Notes: a model not told the origin generated them from the sequence alone. Positions 44,798 to 53,767 are shown, numbered from the stretch's first letter. The stretch is 64,000 nt of DNA from Bernardetia sp. ABR2-2B (GCF_037126435.1 NZ_CP147020.1:767001-831000); one strand, 5' to 3'. Translations and numbers: made by a program.

Positions 44798-45402
44798 GTA
44801 TATTTGATTTAATTATTTATTGTGGGTATTATAAAATACGATATTTATTATTTCTGTTAGTTGAAGTTATTGTATATAGATAAAAATAGGTATCGTGCTT
44901 TAAAAAAAATACTTATAAAAACTTTTTCAAGAAGTATTAGCTGTTTCAAATTTATTTTTAATTTGTCTATCTTTGAGCAAAAGAAGTCAATTTAAAATTA
45001 TTTCTAGCTTTATACACTTATTCCTATTGCTTTTTATTAAATAAACGTACAGAAGTAGTATAAAAATAATAAGAAATTTAAGTTTTTTTAAATTTGGTCT
45101 TGCGTTTGCTTATACTATAACATAAAATAAATTAGCCTCTTGTTTGAGGTCTTGTTGAAAAACAACTATTAAGGAGAAATTATTGAAATAATGAAGGTTT
45201 TTTGAATATACTCAACAAAGTATCAACATTCTTTCTGTTATTTTATCATTATCTTTAATAACTCAAGTTAGTTAAGTTTATTTGTTTGGTAATTTTTTAA
45301 TTTACGCACACCTCTTTTACATGAATTAAATTCTACATTCCTTTTGAGAGCTTCTCAATTAGTTTTACGAGAGATTTATAAGAAAAAATGACATTTAACT
45401 GA
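44798..45402. other. Long 5' region of glycosyltransferase gene
   Basis: No open frame longer than a few codons was found. A TATCTTTG box (44968-44975) would give a leader of about 420 nt. In it are small hairpins (CCTCttgtttGAGG near 45134 and GTTGaaaaaCAAC near 45150). No riboswitch family was recognised. Confidence 0.5.
44968..44975 (+). promoter_or_regulatory. Putative -7 box of glycosyltransferase gene
   Basis: TATCTTTG matches TAnnTTTG followed by AGC. No -33 TTG at proper spacing; distance to the start codon is about 430 bp. Confidence 0.4.
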
Positions 45403-46701
45403 ATGCGAAATAACCAACATAAGATGAAAATAGGAATTGTAGTCAATTCTTCTTGGAATATTTATAATTTTAGAGCAGGTTTAATCAAAGCCTTTTTACA
45501 AAACCATGAAGTAATTGCCATCGCACCTGATGATGGATACCGAAAATCATTGGAAGAAATGGGCTGTATTTTTGAGCCTGTGCCAATGGAGTGTAAGGGA
45601 ACAAACCCAATTAATGATGCACTGCTTGTCAAAAGATTAGTAACTGCTTATAAAAAGCATAGTCTTGATGTAGTATTGCATTATACCATAAAACCCAATA
45701 TTTATGGCACACTAGCTGCTCAACTTCTCAAAATTCCTTCTATTAATAATGTAACAGGACTAGGAACTGTGTTTTTGAGAGAGGGTATTTCCTCTAAAAT
45801 TGCTCAATACTTATATCGTTTTACATTTCGCTTTCCTAAAACTGTATTTTTTCAGAATAAAGATGATAGAGAACTCTTTATTAATAAAAGTTTAGTAAAA
45901 GAATCTATTGCTCGTCTTTTACCAGGTTCAGGTATAGATACTAATCATTTTGTTCCTAAAAAACCTACATTATCTGTTCCAAGTAAAAAAGAAAAAAAGG
46001 CATTTACATTTTTGCTAATTGCGAGAGTGCTTTATGATAAAGGGATTGCAGAATACGCTGATGCTATAAAACTTTTGAGAAGTAAAGGTATTAATGCTCG
46101 TTTTCAGCTTTTAGGGAAAATAGATGAAACAAAAGGCTTGGGTGTACCTGAAAAGCAGATAAAGGAATGGGAAAAAGAAGGGATTTTGAAATATCTAGGT
46201 ACTACTGGTGATGTTCGTCCACTTATCTCAAGTGCAGATTGTATTGTTTTGCCTTCATATAGAGAAGGAACTCCACGTACGCTTTTAGAAGCTGCTTGTT
46301 TGGGCAAACCAATTATAACGACTGATGTTCCTGGATGTAGAGAAACTGTTATCCATAATTTTAATGGTTATTTATGCGAAGTAAAAAATGCTTATGATTT
46401 GGCTGATAAAATGCAAAGAATGATTTGTTTAGATAAAGGAAAGCTGAAAGAAATGGGTATCAACAGTCGTTGGTTAGCTGAAACAAAATTTGACCAACAA
46501 ATTATTATTAAGAGATACACAGAAGTGTTAGATAAAGTTAGAGTAGAAGATGCAAGAAAAGATTTTACTACTAGTCGTTTTGGGAAAATGCGCTCTAAAG
46601 TAGAAAATAGAAAGCAAAAACAAAGACGAATAGCATCTATTCAACAAGAGAAAGTAAACCCAAACGTAAGAAACTCTAGAACTGTTTTGATAGAATCATA
46701 G
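45403..46701 (+). CDS. Family 4 glycosyltransferase
   Basis: The 432-residue GT-B enzyme has an N-terminal Rossmann half starting KIGIVVNSSWNIYNFRAGL and a donor-binding half with FLLIARVLYDKGIAEY, SSADCIVLPSYREGTPRTLLEA (quoted in parts: DCIVLPSYREGTPR) and GKPIITTDVPGCRETV, typical GT4 E-x7-E motif. The best matches by eye are PglA/WbpX-like enzymes adding a sugar to a lipid-linked glycan. The last 60 residues are a basic tail (KVENRKQKQRRIA), unusual for the family and perhaps membrane-associating. Start at 45403 or ATG 45424. No other glycan genes are adjacent. Confidence 0.9.
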   Translation: MRNNQHKMKIGIVVNSSWNIYNFRAGLIKAFLQNHEVIAIAPDDGYRKSLEEMGCIFEPVPMECKGTNPINDALLVKRLVTAYKKHSLDVVLHYTIKPNIYGTLAAQLLKIPSINNVTGLGTVFLREGISSKIAQYLYRFTFRFPKTVFFQNKDDRELFINKSLVKESIARLLPGSGIDTNHFVPKKPTLSVPSKKEKKAFTFLLIARVLYDKGIAEYADAIKLLRSKGINARFQLLGKIDETKGLGVPEKQIKEWEKEGILKYLGTTGDVRPLISSADCIVLPSYREGTPRTLLEAACLGKPIITTDVPGCRETVIHNFNGYLCEVKNAYDLADKMQRMICLDKGKLKEMGINSRWLAETKFDQQIIIKRYTEVLDKVRVEDARKDFTTSRFGKMRSKVENRKQKQRRIASIQQEKVNPNVRNSRTVLIES

Positions 46702-46702
46702 T

Positions 46703-47617
46703 TTAGGAATGACAAACAGACGGAAATACATAATATTTAGATTTACAAGTTGGACAAATTATATCTCCAAAAAGAAAAGTAATAATTTCTTTTAGAGAAT
46801 CTATTTCTAATAAATCTATATAAGCAACCATCCACTCTTGATAATTATCAGACTGAATAGTTGCTTTTTTTCGGTCTATATGTTTGGGAATAATTACAAA
46901 AGGAGTTTGTTTTTTTTCAAATACTGGGTCTTTTATATATCCATTCAATTTATCTTCTTCATTCCAAAGATGAAATTCAGAATTACAATTTGGACAAATA
47001 CTCATATATTCATCATTACCATTGAAGGTAATAAGCATATCTGTAATAAAATAGCTTTTTTTAGATAAGGCGATAAGAGACAAAAAATATCGTTTTTCAG
47101 CTTCTTCTATTTTTTTGACTTCATCAATAAACTGAGGTAATAATTCAAAAAAACTTTTATAACTTTCCTTGAAGGAGATATATAGATTCTGTTTTATTTC
47201 ATTATCTAATTTATAATTATCATCTTCAATTATACTGTTCAAATGCACTTCATTTTCATACAATACAGCAATGATAACACCTAATGAAGTATAAGCATCT
47301 AACTGTATTGCTCTATTCTCTTCTTTGGTAATAATTTTTAGTAAATAAGGAAAAGCTGCAATAGTAGATTGATAAAGACTACCTTGATGATAAATATATT
47401 CCCAACAAATAGTATCAAATAGTTCTTGTTCAAAATGATTATCTAATTGTTGTAAAAGTGCTGGTAATTCATCTGAACTTCCATAGGGGTTACTGAATTT
47501 TTTCCAATACTTCTCTTCTAATGGTATCATAAAGAATTTCATAAAATTAAAGGGAACAAACATATCTTGTTTATTCCCTTTATTATTTTGATATTTTTTA
47601 ACTATTGAGCTGTCCAA
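46703..47617 (-). CDS. Uncharacterised protein with HEAT-like helices and two CxxC zinc motifs
   Basis: Up to 304 residues. The first ATG (47617) overlaps the end of the upstream dehydrogenase gene by 16 bp. A start at MFVPFNFMKFFM (47563) or later is also possible. The N-terminal half has the helical pattern SSDELPALLQQL, WEYIYHQGSLYQSTIAAFPYLLKI, shared by helical-repeat proteins near polymorphic-toxin loci in other bacteria. Two CPxC knuckles, CPNCNSEFHLW and CPTCKSKYYVF, lie about 90 residues apart and may bind one zinc. No toxin gene is adjacent. Function unknown; an immunity-like role is only a suggestion. Confidence 0.65.
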   Translation of the reverse strand: MDSSIVKKYQNNKGNKQDMFVPFNFMKFFMIPLEEKYWKKFSNPYGSSDELPALLQQLDNHFEQELFDTICWEYIYHQGSLYQSTIAAFPYLLKIITKEENRAIQLDAYTSLGVIIAVLYENEVHLNSIIEDDNYKLDNEIKQNLYISFKESYKSFFELLPQFIDEVKKIEEAEKRYFLSLIALSKKSYFITDMLITFNGNDEYMSICPNCNSEFHLWNEEDKLNGYIKDPVFEKKQTPFVIIPKHIDRKKATIQSDNYQEWMVAYIDLLEIDSLKEIITFLFGDIICPTCKSKYYVFPSVCHS

Positions 47618-48369
47618 CCTCCATCAATTGGAATAGCTGTTCCTGTAAATGTACTGGCTTCTTTTGAGGCTAAAAATAAAGCCATTCCTACAAGAGCTTC
47701 AATAGAAACAAAATCTTTTACAGCCTGTTTTTTGAGCATTACTTTTTCTACTACTTCATCTTCACTCATTCCGTGTGTTTTGGCTTGGTCTGCAATCTGT
47801 TTTTCTACTAAAGGCGTTTTGACATACCCTGGACAGATAGCATTTGCAGTAATATTATAAGGCGCACCTTCTAAACTCAATACTTTTGTAAGCCCAACAA
47901 TTCCATGTTTGGCAGCTACATAAGCTGATTTAAACTCTGAAGCACGAAGTCCGTGAGCAGAAGCAATATTGATAATTCTACCAAATTTTTGTTTTTTCAT
48001 GTCTTCCCAAACAGCTTGTGAAGTATGAAAAGCCGAACTCAAATTGATGCCAATAATAGCATTCCATTTTGCAGCAGGAAATTCATCAATAGGCGAAACA
48101 AACTGAATACCTGCATTATTTATCAAGACATCAATAGTTCCAAATTTTTGTTTTGCTTCATCTATCATTTGATTGATTTGCTCTGGATAAAGCATATTTG
48201 CATCAGAAAACATCGTCTGAACGCCATGTTCTTTTGCTACATTGGCCGCTATTTCTGCGCCATTATCCTCCAATCCATTAAAGACTACATTGTAACCTGC
48301 CTTTGCAAAATGCTTTGCGATACCTAAACCAATTCCACTTGTGCTTCCTGTAATGAGTACTGTTGCCAT
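47602..48369 (-). CDS. 3-Hydroxybutyrate dehydrogenase
   Basis: The 255-residue SDR oxidises D-3-hydroxybutyrate to acetoacetate with NAD+, the first step in use of PHB-derived monomer. Motifs are VLITGSTSGIGLGIA, DVLINNAGIQFVSPI, the catalytic IINIASAHGLRASEFKSAYVAAK and the C-terminal GTAIPIDGGWTAQ. The HGLRAS and GGWTAQ stretches are typical of 3HBDH. It overlaps the following hypothetical gene by 16 bp. Together with phaB at 32 kb it suggests a PHB cycle. Confidence 0.92.
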   Translation of the reverse strand: MATVLITGSTSGIGLGIAKHFAKAGYNVVFNGLEDNGAEIAANVAKEHGVQTMFSDANMLYPEQINQMIDEAKQKFGTIDVLINNAGIQFVSPIDEFPAAKWNAIIGINLSSAFHTSQAVWEDMKKQKFGRIINIASAHGLRASEFKSAYVAAKHGIVGLTKVLSLEGAPYNITANAICPGYVKTPLVEKQIADQAKTHGMSEDEVVEKVMLKKQAVKDFVSIEALVGMALFLASKEASTFTGTAIPIDGGWTAQ

Positions 48370-48388
48370 AAAAAATGTTGTTGAGTAG

Positions 48389-48475
48389 TCGTCGGTGGAG
48401 ACACCGACAACGGCTGTTTATAAGTTAAAAAATAAAATTCTGGTAAATTTATTATATTTTGGCGTTGTTGGTGTC
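48389..48475. repeat. C-family hairpin variants, copy 3
   Basis: GTCGTCGGTG/CACCGACAAC (48389-48412) forms a tight hairpin, and GTTGTTGGTGT (48463-48473) is the left arm of another, matched by a worn right arm (ATCAACGAC). Both are related to the C family at 38777 and 61061. Confidence 0.55.
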
Positions 48476-48498
48476 CTTATCAACGACAAATCTATCAA

Positions 48499-49140
48499 TC
48501 AATTTATGGAATAATTAACTAAGAAAGCAGCCAAACGTTTAAAATTTGATTGAATACTTTCATTTGCTTTTTGATGAATCAGAGTTCTATAATAAAGCTC
48601 TACTAATTCATCGTATTTTAGATTGTTAGTAACTTTAGCTAAAACAATTCCCTTAAAAAAACGATGAAATTGATTATGAACATATAAAATAGGACGTTTT
48701 GGCACTTTATTAAATGTTGAATCTAGTTCTTGAAGGGAGTTTTTGTTTTCCAAAAAAGTCATTCCTTCTTCTGTCATAAATTTTATAAGTTCTTCGGCGC
48801 AAACTTCTAAGTCTTCTTCATTTTCAGCTTTGTATCTAAAATAGGGGTTTTGATTTAATTTACCTAAAGAAACAGAAATAGTAGTTGTTTGATTTTGAAA
48901 ATCAGTAAGGTTTGATAAAAAAGGTTGGGTAATTCGTTCTACTTCATCTTTTCTTATTCCTAAAGTTACTTCAATCCATATTTCTTCTTCATATTGTGAA
49001 ATAGATAAAATTACATTTTGAAAACCCATTTTATCCGTTTTTCTGAACTGACTATACGTATCTATATATTTAAAGCCCCATTCTCTGAAAAATGGAATAA
49101 GTTGTTTTACAAAAAAAGTTTGAGCTGAAATAATATCCAT
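48499..49140 (-). CDS. Uncharacterised DUF4304-like protein
   Basis: The 213-residue soluble protein has no signal peptide or membrane helix. The N-terminal pattern FVKQLIPFFREWGFKYIDTYSQFRK followed by beta strands ILSISQYEEEIWIEVTLGIR recalls DUF4304 proteins, which are common next to toxin/immunity or stress genes. The match is by pattern only. The start ATG 49140 is the only good one. Function unknown. Confidence 0.6.
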   Translation of the reverse strand: MDIISAQTFFVKQLIPFFREWGFKYIDTYSQFRKTDKMGFQNVILSISQYEEEIWIEVTLGIRKDEVERITQPFLSNLTDFQNQTTTISVSLGKLNQNPYFRYKAENEEDLEVCAEELIKFMTEEGMTFLENKNSLQELDSTFNKVPKRPILYVHNQFHRFFKGIVLAKVTNNLKYDELVELYYRTLIHQKANESIQSNFKRLAAFLVNYSIN

Positions 49141-49195
49141 GAAATAGGAAACGGGGTTGGGAAATGGGAATTAGAGATTGAATATCATATTTTTA

Positions 49196-49228
49196 TAAAA
49201 AAAGCCTTCTCATTTTAAAGAATGAGCT
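49196..49228 (-). terminator. Terminator after acyltransferase gene
   Basis: On the minus strand CTCATTCT with partner AATGAG forms a short hairpin followed by AAGGCTTTTTTT, 11 bp after the acyltransferase stop. Confidence 0.55.
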
Positions 49229-49238
49229 ACATTTTGAG

Positions 49239-49955
49239 CTATATATTTTCTTTTATTGTAGAATCAATGAGTTGAAAGGTTTTGTTTTTCAAATCTTCTA
49301 CATCTTTCTCATCCAAATTTGTGGTGTCTATTGGAGAGTGATAAATCATTTTACATTTATGATGGGTAAATTTAAAAGGCTGTTTGTCTGGAAAAATTAT
49401 CCAATTATAAAGAATAGTTACTGGAACTAATTGTTTTTTTGTTTGAATAGCTGCACGAAAAGCACCATCCTTAAAAGGATTTAACTTAGGTTGGTTTGTA
49501 CCAATAATTCCACCTTCAGGATAAATCAATACATTTTTTCCTTCTGCTAATGCTTCTTTTACTTTTTCAAAGGCTTCAATACGACTTGCACCCTTTCCAC
49601 GACTTACAGGAATATGAATTTTTTTAAAAATATAACCAAATAGAGGAGTTTTGCTTAGCGATGCTTTTCCCATAAAAACGCTGAAATTAGGAACAGTCAT
49701 TACCATTGCAGAAATATCAAGATAGGAAGTATGATTAGAAACATAAATATAATTTTGATTTTTGGCAGGTTCGAATTCCCATTCAGTTTCCATTTTTATT
49801 CCTATTCCAAAGTAAAGGATTTTTGCCCAAATTCGATATAAAAAGCCATTCCAATGATGCCATTCTTTGCGTTGAGTAGATAGCCATAAAGCAGGATATA
49901 AACATAAAAAGACAAGCATAAACCAAAACATGCACCAAATAGTGTATAAATTCAT
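49239..49955 (-). CDS. plsC: 1-acyl-sn-glycerol-3-phosphate acyltransferase (PlsC-type)
   Basis: The 238-residue inner-membrane enzyme acylates lysophosphatidic acid to phosphatidic acid. It has an N-terminal membrane helix (about 8-25), the catalytic HX4D motif NHTSYLD (His75, Asp80), block II PVSRGKGASR, block III VLIYPEGGIIGT and block IV VPVTILYNW. Its ATG lies right after a heptamer array. A paralogue with another acyl acceptor cannot be excluded. Confidence 0.88.
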   Translation of the reverse strand: MNLYTIWCMFWFMLVFLCLYPALWLSTQRKEWHHWNGFLYRIWAKILYFGIGIKMETEWEFEPAKNQNYIYVSNHTSYLDISAMVMTVPNFSVFMGKASLSKTPLFGYIFKKIHIPVSRGKGASRIEAFEKVKEALAEGKNVLIYPEGGIIGTNQPKLNPFKDGAFRAAIQTKKQLVPVTILYNWIIFPDKQPFKFTHHKCKMIYHSPIDTTNLDEKDVEDLKNKTFQLIDSTIKENI

Positions 49956-49960
49956 TTTTT

Positions 49961-49992
49961 CAGTTATCAGTAACCAGTTATCAGTAACCAGT
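49961..49992 (-). repeat. Heptamer array directly upstream of acyltransferase start
   Basis: On the gene strand, alternating ACTGGTT and ACTGATA units (two of each, in phase) end with ACTG and five A before the ATG. It is the most regular of the arrays in this window. Confidence 0.85.
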
Positions 49993-50022
49993 TTTTTAGT
50001 TTAAAATATAATAAGGCAGTAT

Positions 50023-50073
50023 CCCACGAATATTTCATATAGATAGAATAAATAATTCTAAGTTATTCGTGGG
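50023..50073. repeat. CCCACGAAT hairpin
   Basis: CCCACGAAT (50023) and ATTCGTGGG (50065) are perfect complements around 33 bp, followed by TTTTATTTT. It resembles the B end of the A-B elements but with a different core. Confidence 0.55.
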
Positions 50074-50083
50074 TTTTATTTTC

Positions 50084-50683
50084 TTACTTCCAAAGTGAGA
50101 GCTTCGAACAGGTCTGGCTCATCTGTTGCATTTCTGTATTTAGAAATTTTTCCATTACTTTTTCTTGAAATTCCATGCCTATCAAAATAAGCATTCCACT
50201 TATATTTCGTTCTTTGAAACGAACAATTGCCCCCACTTTTTTTTGTTTTTCATTATAAACATCAGCTACAACTACTTCTGCATTCGAATTTGGTAATCTA
50301 ATCACTCTAAAAGCAGAAAGAATAAGACCTTCTGAAAGATAAGTTTTACTTGCTTCTCCATAAGCTTCATAAGTGAAATTAGCTGCCTGTGCAGAGGATT
50401 CTACCCATAAGAGTTCGTGCAACCATAAGTCAGAATCTTCAAACTCATAGGTATAAAGAAGCGAACCATCGCCATAATCTTCTTTTTCTATTTCTTCTCC
50501 TGCACTTGCGTTTTCATATACTATTCCTAAAGGTTCAAGGCTCTCTATGGTTGTGAAAAGTTTTCTTTCTTCATCAGAAATAATATCTTGAGCCAATAAG
50601 GAGTTTGAAAGTCCACTTATTAGAAACAAGAAGGCAAATAACAGAAAATAATTTATTTTTTTGTGAATTAACATAACTGACAT
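50084..50683 (-). CDS. Uncharacterised secreted protein
   Basis: The 199-residue protein has an N-terminal signal segment (LLFAFLFLISGLSNSLLAQ, cleavage near residue 32; an internal Met at 3 or 4 may be the real start). The mature part is a mixed alpha/beta domain with EDSDLWLHELLWVESSAQ and FKERNISGMLILIGMEFQ. I do not recognise the family. It is a single-gene unit, divergent from the next gene. Periplasmic location inferred. Confidence 0.7.
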   Translation of the reverse strand: MSVMLIHKKINYFLLFAFLFLISGLSNSLLAQDIISDEERKLFTTIESLEPLGIVYENASAGEEIEKEDYGDGSLLYTYEFEDSDLWLHELLWVESSAQAANFTYEAYGEASKTYLSEGLILSAFRVIRLPNSNAEVVVADVYNEKQKKVGAIVRFKERNISGMLILIGMEFQEKVMEKFLNTEMQQMSQTCSKLSLWK

Positions 50684-50848
50684 ATAAGTTTCTTTTGGAA
50701 GATAGATAGGGAGTTTCTTTTTGGCAAAGAAAGCAAATACTATTCTATTTTAATAGATTTTTATAAAAAAACGGTATTAAAACACAATTCGTTTTTTTTG
50801 GTTAATTCTAATAAGATGATTTTCTATGTATATTTACAAAAAACAACT

Positions 50849-50856
50849 TAACTTTG
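50849..50856 (+). promoter_or_regulatory. -7 box of outer-membrane-like protein gene
   Basis: TAACTTTG matches TAnnTTTG, about 43 bp before the start codon. No TTG at -33 distance. Confidence 0.45.
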
Positions 50857-50899
50857 AGTCAGACAAAGCATTTCGTTTAATTTATAACTTTTAGCATTT

Positions 50900-51622
50900 A
50901 TGAAATTTCTATTTTTTCTTCTAACAGCATTTTTTATTAGCTTTTACTCTTTCTCACAAGATACTACTGATGATTTTGATTACACCACTCAATTTGTATA
51001 TGGTATTAATCTAAATACGCAGTCTGGTTTGATTGGTGGTTTTTCTTTTCGTTATGCCAAAGCCATCAATGAAACTATGTTTCATAGTTTTTCCTTGGAA
51101 CTTGTTGATGTAAGACACCCAAAAGAACAACGAAGACCAAGTAGATTATCAGGCGAGTTTTTTACACCTGGTAAACGCAATTTTTTATATGTTTTACGTC
51201 CTCAATATGGTAGAGAATGGATTTTGTTCGAAAAAGCAGAAGAGCGAGGTATTCAAGTAAATGCCATTGGAGCAATCGGTCCAACTATCGGAATTGTAGC
51301 TCCTTATATCATTGATTATCGATTTGATAATGAAATAATACGAACAGAGCAGTACGACCCTAATATACATACTTCTTTTGAGTCTGTAGTAGGTACAGGT
51401 TCTTTTGCTCAACGGATGACAGATGCCAAAATACAATTAGGAGCAAGTTTGAAAGCATCTCTTGCTTTAGAGTTTAGTGCTTTTAAAGGTTCTCAAGTGG
51501 GTTTTGAGGCTGGAATGATGCTAGATGCTTATTCACAAAAAATAGAAATTATGGGGTTAGCAGATAACAAACAAATATTTCCTTCTGCATTCTTTACGCT
51601 TTTCTATGGAATCAGTAAATAA
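50900..51622 (+). CDS. Uncharacterised outer-membrane beta-barrel-like protein
   Basis: The 240-residue protein has a Sec signal peptide (MKFLFFLLTAFFISFYSFSQ) and a mature part of alternating strands such as TQFVYGINLNTQSGL, IGGFSFRYAKAI, HSFSLELVDVRHP and KRNFLYVLRPQYGREW, ending with a strand closing in aromatic FTLFYGISK. This suggests a small outer-membrane barrel. The conserved RHPKEQRRPSR loop is basic. No characterised family is recognised. Similar proteins are common in Cytophagales. Confidence 0.7.
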   Translation: MKFLFFLLTAFFISFYSFSQDTTDDFDYTTQFVYGINLNTQSGLIGGFSFRYAKAINETMFHSFSLELVDVRHPKEQRRPSRLSGEFFTPGKRNFLYVLRPQYGREWILFEKAEERGIQVNAIGAIGPTIGIVAPYIIDYRFDNEIIRTEQYDPNIHTSFESVVGTGSFAQRMTDAKIQLGASLKASLALEFSAFKGSQVGFEAGMMLDAYSQKIEIMGLADNKQIFPSAFFTLFYGISK

Positions 51623-51823
51623 ATTTAACGCTATTTGTATTTGCTTGGATTAATTCTTGTAAAATTGATGATTATCTAATTAAAACAGAATAAAAAACCG
51701 TTATTTCAGTCTAAAAAGCTATTTTTACACACTTATTTTTTAAATTATATTCGTTTGATAGGCATTAATTTATAATTATTTTAATTTTTACTTATTCAAA
51801 CTCATTTTCAAATTTATATTTTT

Positions 51824-52774
51824 ATGATACACTCATCATCTCCTTCTCATTCAATGAGAGCATTTCAAAACTCCCTTTCTAAGATTTGCTTTGTATTAAT
51901 CCTATTATTTTCTTCCTCATTATTCTACTCCACACTATATGCCCAAAAAAAATCTTCCATAAGTGAAGAAGAAAAGCAAAAAGCAAGAGACAAGGCTGCC
52001 GAAGTAATTATAAAGAAAAACCTAATGGAATTTGCAAATGCTTATTCAAAATTAGGAGATACAAAAGACGTAAAAGCCGTAATGGAACATATGGCAAAAG
52101 ATGTTACTTCTACGTTAGTTACTTTCAATATTTCAGATAGAGGTTCTGTTTTGAATAGTGATTATGAAGGTTTTTTGAGCTATCTGACAAAAATTACACG
52201 TACGGAAGGTTTAAAAATAAACTATTCTGTAAAAGATGTCTTGAAAAATGAAGTAAAAGGAGCTATTGGCGTTATTGTTTATGTAGTAGAATATGCAATC
52301 ACGAAAGACAAAGATATTTGGTCAAAGGGAACAGAAACAGTTTCAATGGTTTTTAGAAATGAGAAAAAAACAGGAGACTGGAAGATTGCACATTATTCAG
52401 TTATAGGAACAGAAGACGAGCGCATAAAAGGTGTTTGTTCGTGTGAGTTGTATAAATCTAGTACAGGTGTAAACTCTGGAAATTATTTGGTAAAGACAAT
52501 TGTTCCGAGTGGTAAAAATTACTCTACTATGGTAAGTAATTTTGAATTTCTATACGAAAATCAAGGAGGGCAAGATGGAGAACGTACTGTAAGAGTAGGC
52601 GATAATGTCTATAATTGGACACAGACGGGAGATATTTTCAAAAAAAATGCAGATGGAACACAAGGAGATTTAATAGCCAAATCACACCCTAATGATGAAG
52701 TTCTTGCTATTATGTCAATACTAAAATATGACGTTTATTCAGATAATTGCACAAATATCAATCTAAGAAGATAA
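51824..52774 (+). CDS. Secreted SnoaL/NTF2-like protein with C-terminal beta domain
   Basis: The 316-residue protein has a signal peptide after a 15-residue lead (RAFQNSLSKICFVLILLFSS, cleavage near LYAQ). An NTF2/SnoaL-like domain follows (about 50-205; AKDVTSTLVTFNISDRGS, AIGVIVYVVEYAI, TGDWKIAHYSVIGTEDE), then a C-terminal beta region of about 110 residues. The SnoaL-like fold binds small molecules or mediates dimerisation. No catalytic residues can be assigned. Followed by a strong terminator. Confidence 0.7.
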   Translation: MIHSSSPSHSMRAFQNSLSKICFVLILLFSSSLFYSTLYAQKKSSISEEEKQKARDKAAEVIIKKNLMEFANAYSKLGDTKDVKAVMEHMAKDVTSTLVTFNISDRGSVLNSDYEGFLSYLTKITRTEGLKINYSVKDVLKNEVKGAIGVIVYVVEYAITKDKDIWSKGTETVSMVFRNEKKTGDWKIAHYSVIGTEDERIKGVCSCELYKSSTGVNSGNYLVKTIVPSGKNYSTMVSNFEFLYENQGGQDGERTVRVGDNVYNWTQTGDIFKKNADGTQGDLIAKSHPNDEVLAIMSILKYDVYSDNCTNINLRR

Positions 52775-52798
52775 ATATTCAAGATATTTTTATTCTAC

Positions 52799-52834
52799 AA
52801 AAAAGCACTTTCTAAAAATAGAGAGTGCTTTTTT
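52799..52834 (+). terminator. Intrinsic terminator after SnoaL-like gene
   Basis: AAAAAAGCACTTTCT pairs with AGAGTGCTTTTTT (one mismatch) around a short loop, 25 bp after the stop codon. Confidence 0.85.
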
Positions 52835-52839
52835 GCTTT

Positions 52840-52859
52840 CCCACGATTAAAATCGTGAG
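52840..52859. repeat. Solitary palindrome B of A-B element
   Basis: CCCACGATT/AATCGTGAG follows the terminator without a matching palindrome A, so it is a half or worn copy. Confidence 0.6.
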
Positions 52860-52901
52860 TTTTATTTATACAAGAAACTTTATCTTTAAATTAACATTAC
52901 T

Positions 52902-53714
52902 TTATAACCTCCCTGTCATATCATAAACTATATAACCCATCATTTCGTGGATAATCTTTCCCCATTTTGCCATTGCGTCTTCTGTTGGAATCAAACTCAA
53001 AATGGTAAGCATATTTTTTCTTTCAGTAGCGATGAAATCAGTAGAAAATCCATCAATATTTAATCCTGCTTCTTCAAAACATCCTAATGAACGTCTCAAA
53101 TGGAAGGCTGAAGTAATCACTAATAATTGATTTTTATTAGCTGTTTGAAAACTTGATTTTAAATTTAACTTACTTTCATTTTTCTCTAAAAACTGTGCTG
53201 CAAATTGTGCATTCTCATAGGTGTTTTTTGAGTTAGACTCTATCAAAATATCATCCTCTTTTATACACATATCTTTTAGCATATCTTTGTATTTATAAGT
53301 TCTTTTGGGTAATTTTTCTTCGCCACTTACCCAATCTATTTCTTCTGACATTCCCACAATCATTATTTTTTTAATCTTACCTTCTTTATATAAGCGAACT
53401 GCTTGTAAGAGTCTATCAATCCCAGCACTCGCATAAATTCTATCTTTTGGCTCTTTTCCTGCGTTGCTCATTCCTGTCAGAACAATTCCTATTTCATAAC
53501 TCTTAACTTCTTTTATTGGAGTTGGAGGAATCTCCCACAACAAATACATCTCATTTGCCAAAAATGGATTCGTAAAAAGTAAAAATAGCAAAACACCTAC
53601 TTTGAGAGATTTAAGACACCATTTTTTTGAAAAAATAGCAATCAATAAAAAAAGCGTAACCCAAGTAATGGGCATCAAAAAATAAAATAACGTTTTAGAT
53701 AAAAAGAAAAACAT
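52902..53714 (-). CDS. YdcF/ElyC/SanA family membrane protein (DUF218)
   Basis: The 270-residue protein has two N-terminal transmembrane helices (about 8-28 and 36-52) and a periplasmic DUF218 domain with IGIVLTGMSN, DRLLQAVRLYKEGKIKKIMIVG, the motif ESNSKNTYENAQFAAQFL and LLVITSAFHLRRSLGCFEEAG. ElyC and SanA affect envelope integrity and peptidoglycan or undecaprenyl metabolism in E. coli. The same place, next to a VanW family protein, hints at envelope function. Single-gene unit. Confidence 0.88.
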   Translation of the reverse strand: MFFFLSKTLFYFLMPITWVTLFLLIAIFSKKWCLKSLKVGVLLFLLFTNPFLANEMYLLWEIPPTPIKEVKSYEIGIVLTGMSNAGKEPKDRIYASAGIDRLLQAVRLYKEGKIKKIMIVGMSEEIDWVSGEEKLPKRTYKYKDMLKDMCIKEDDILIESNSKNTYENAQFAAQFLEKNESKLNLKSSFQTANKNQLLVITSAFHLRRSLGCFEEAGLNIDGFSTDFIATERKNMLTILSLIPTEDAMAKWGKIIHEMMGYIVYDMTGRL

Positions 53715-53767
53715 ATTGTATTTGATTAGGAAATAAATTTTATGGAGTATAAACTACTTGAGTAAAA

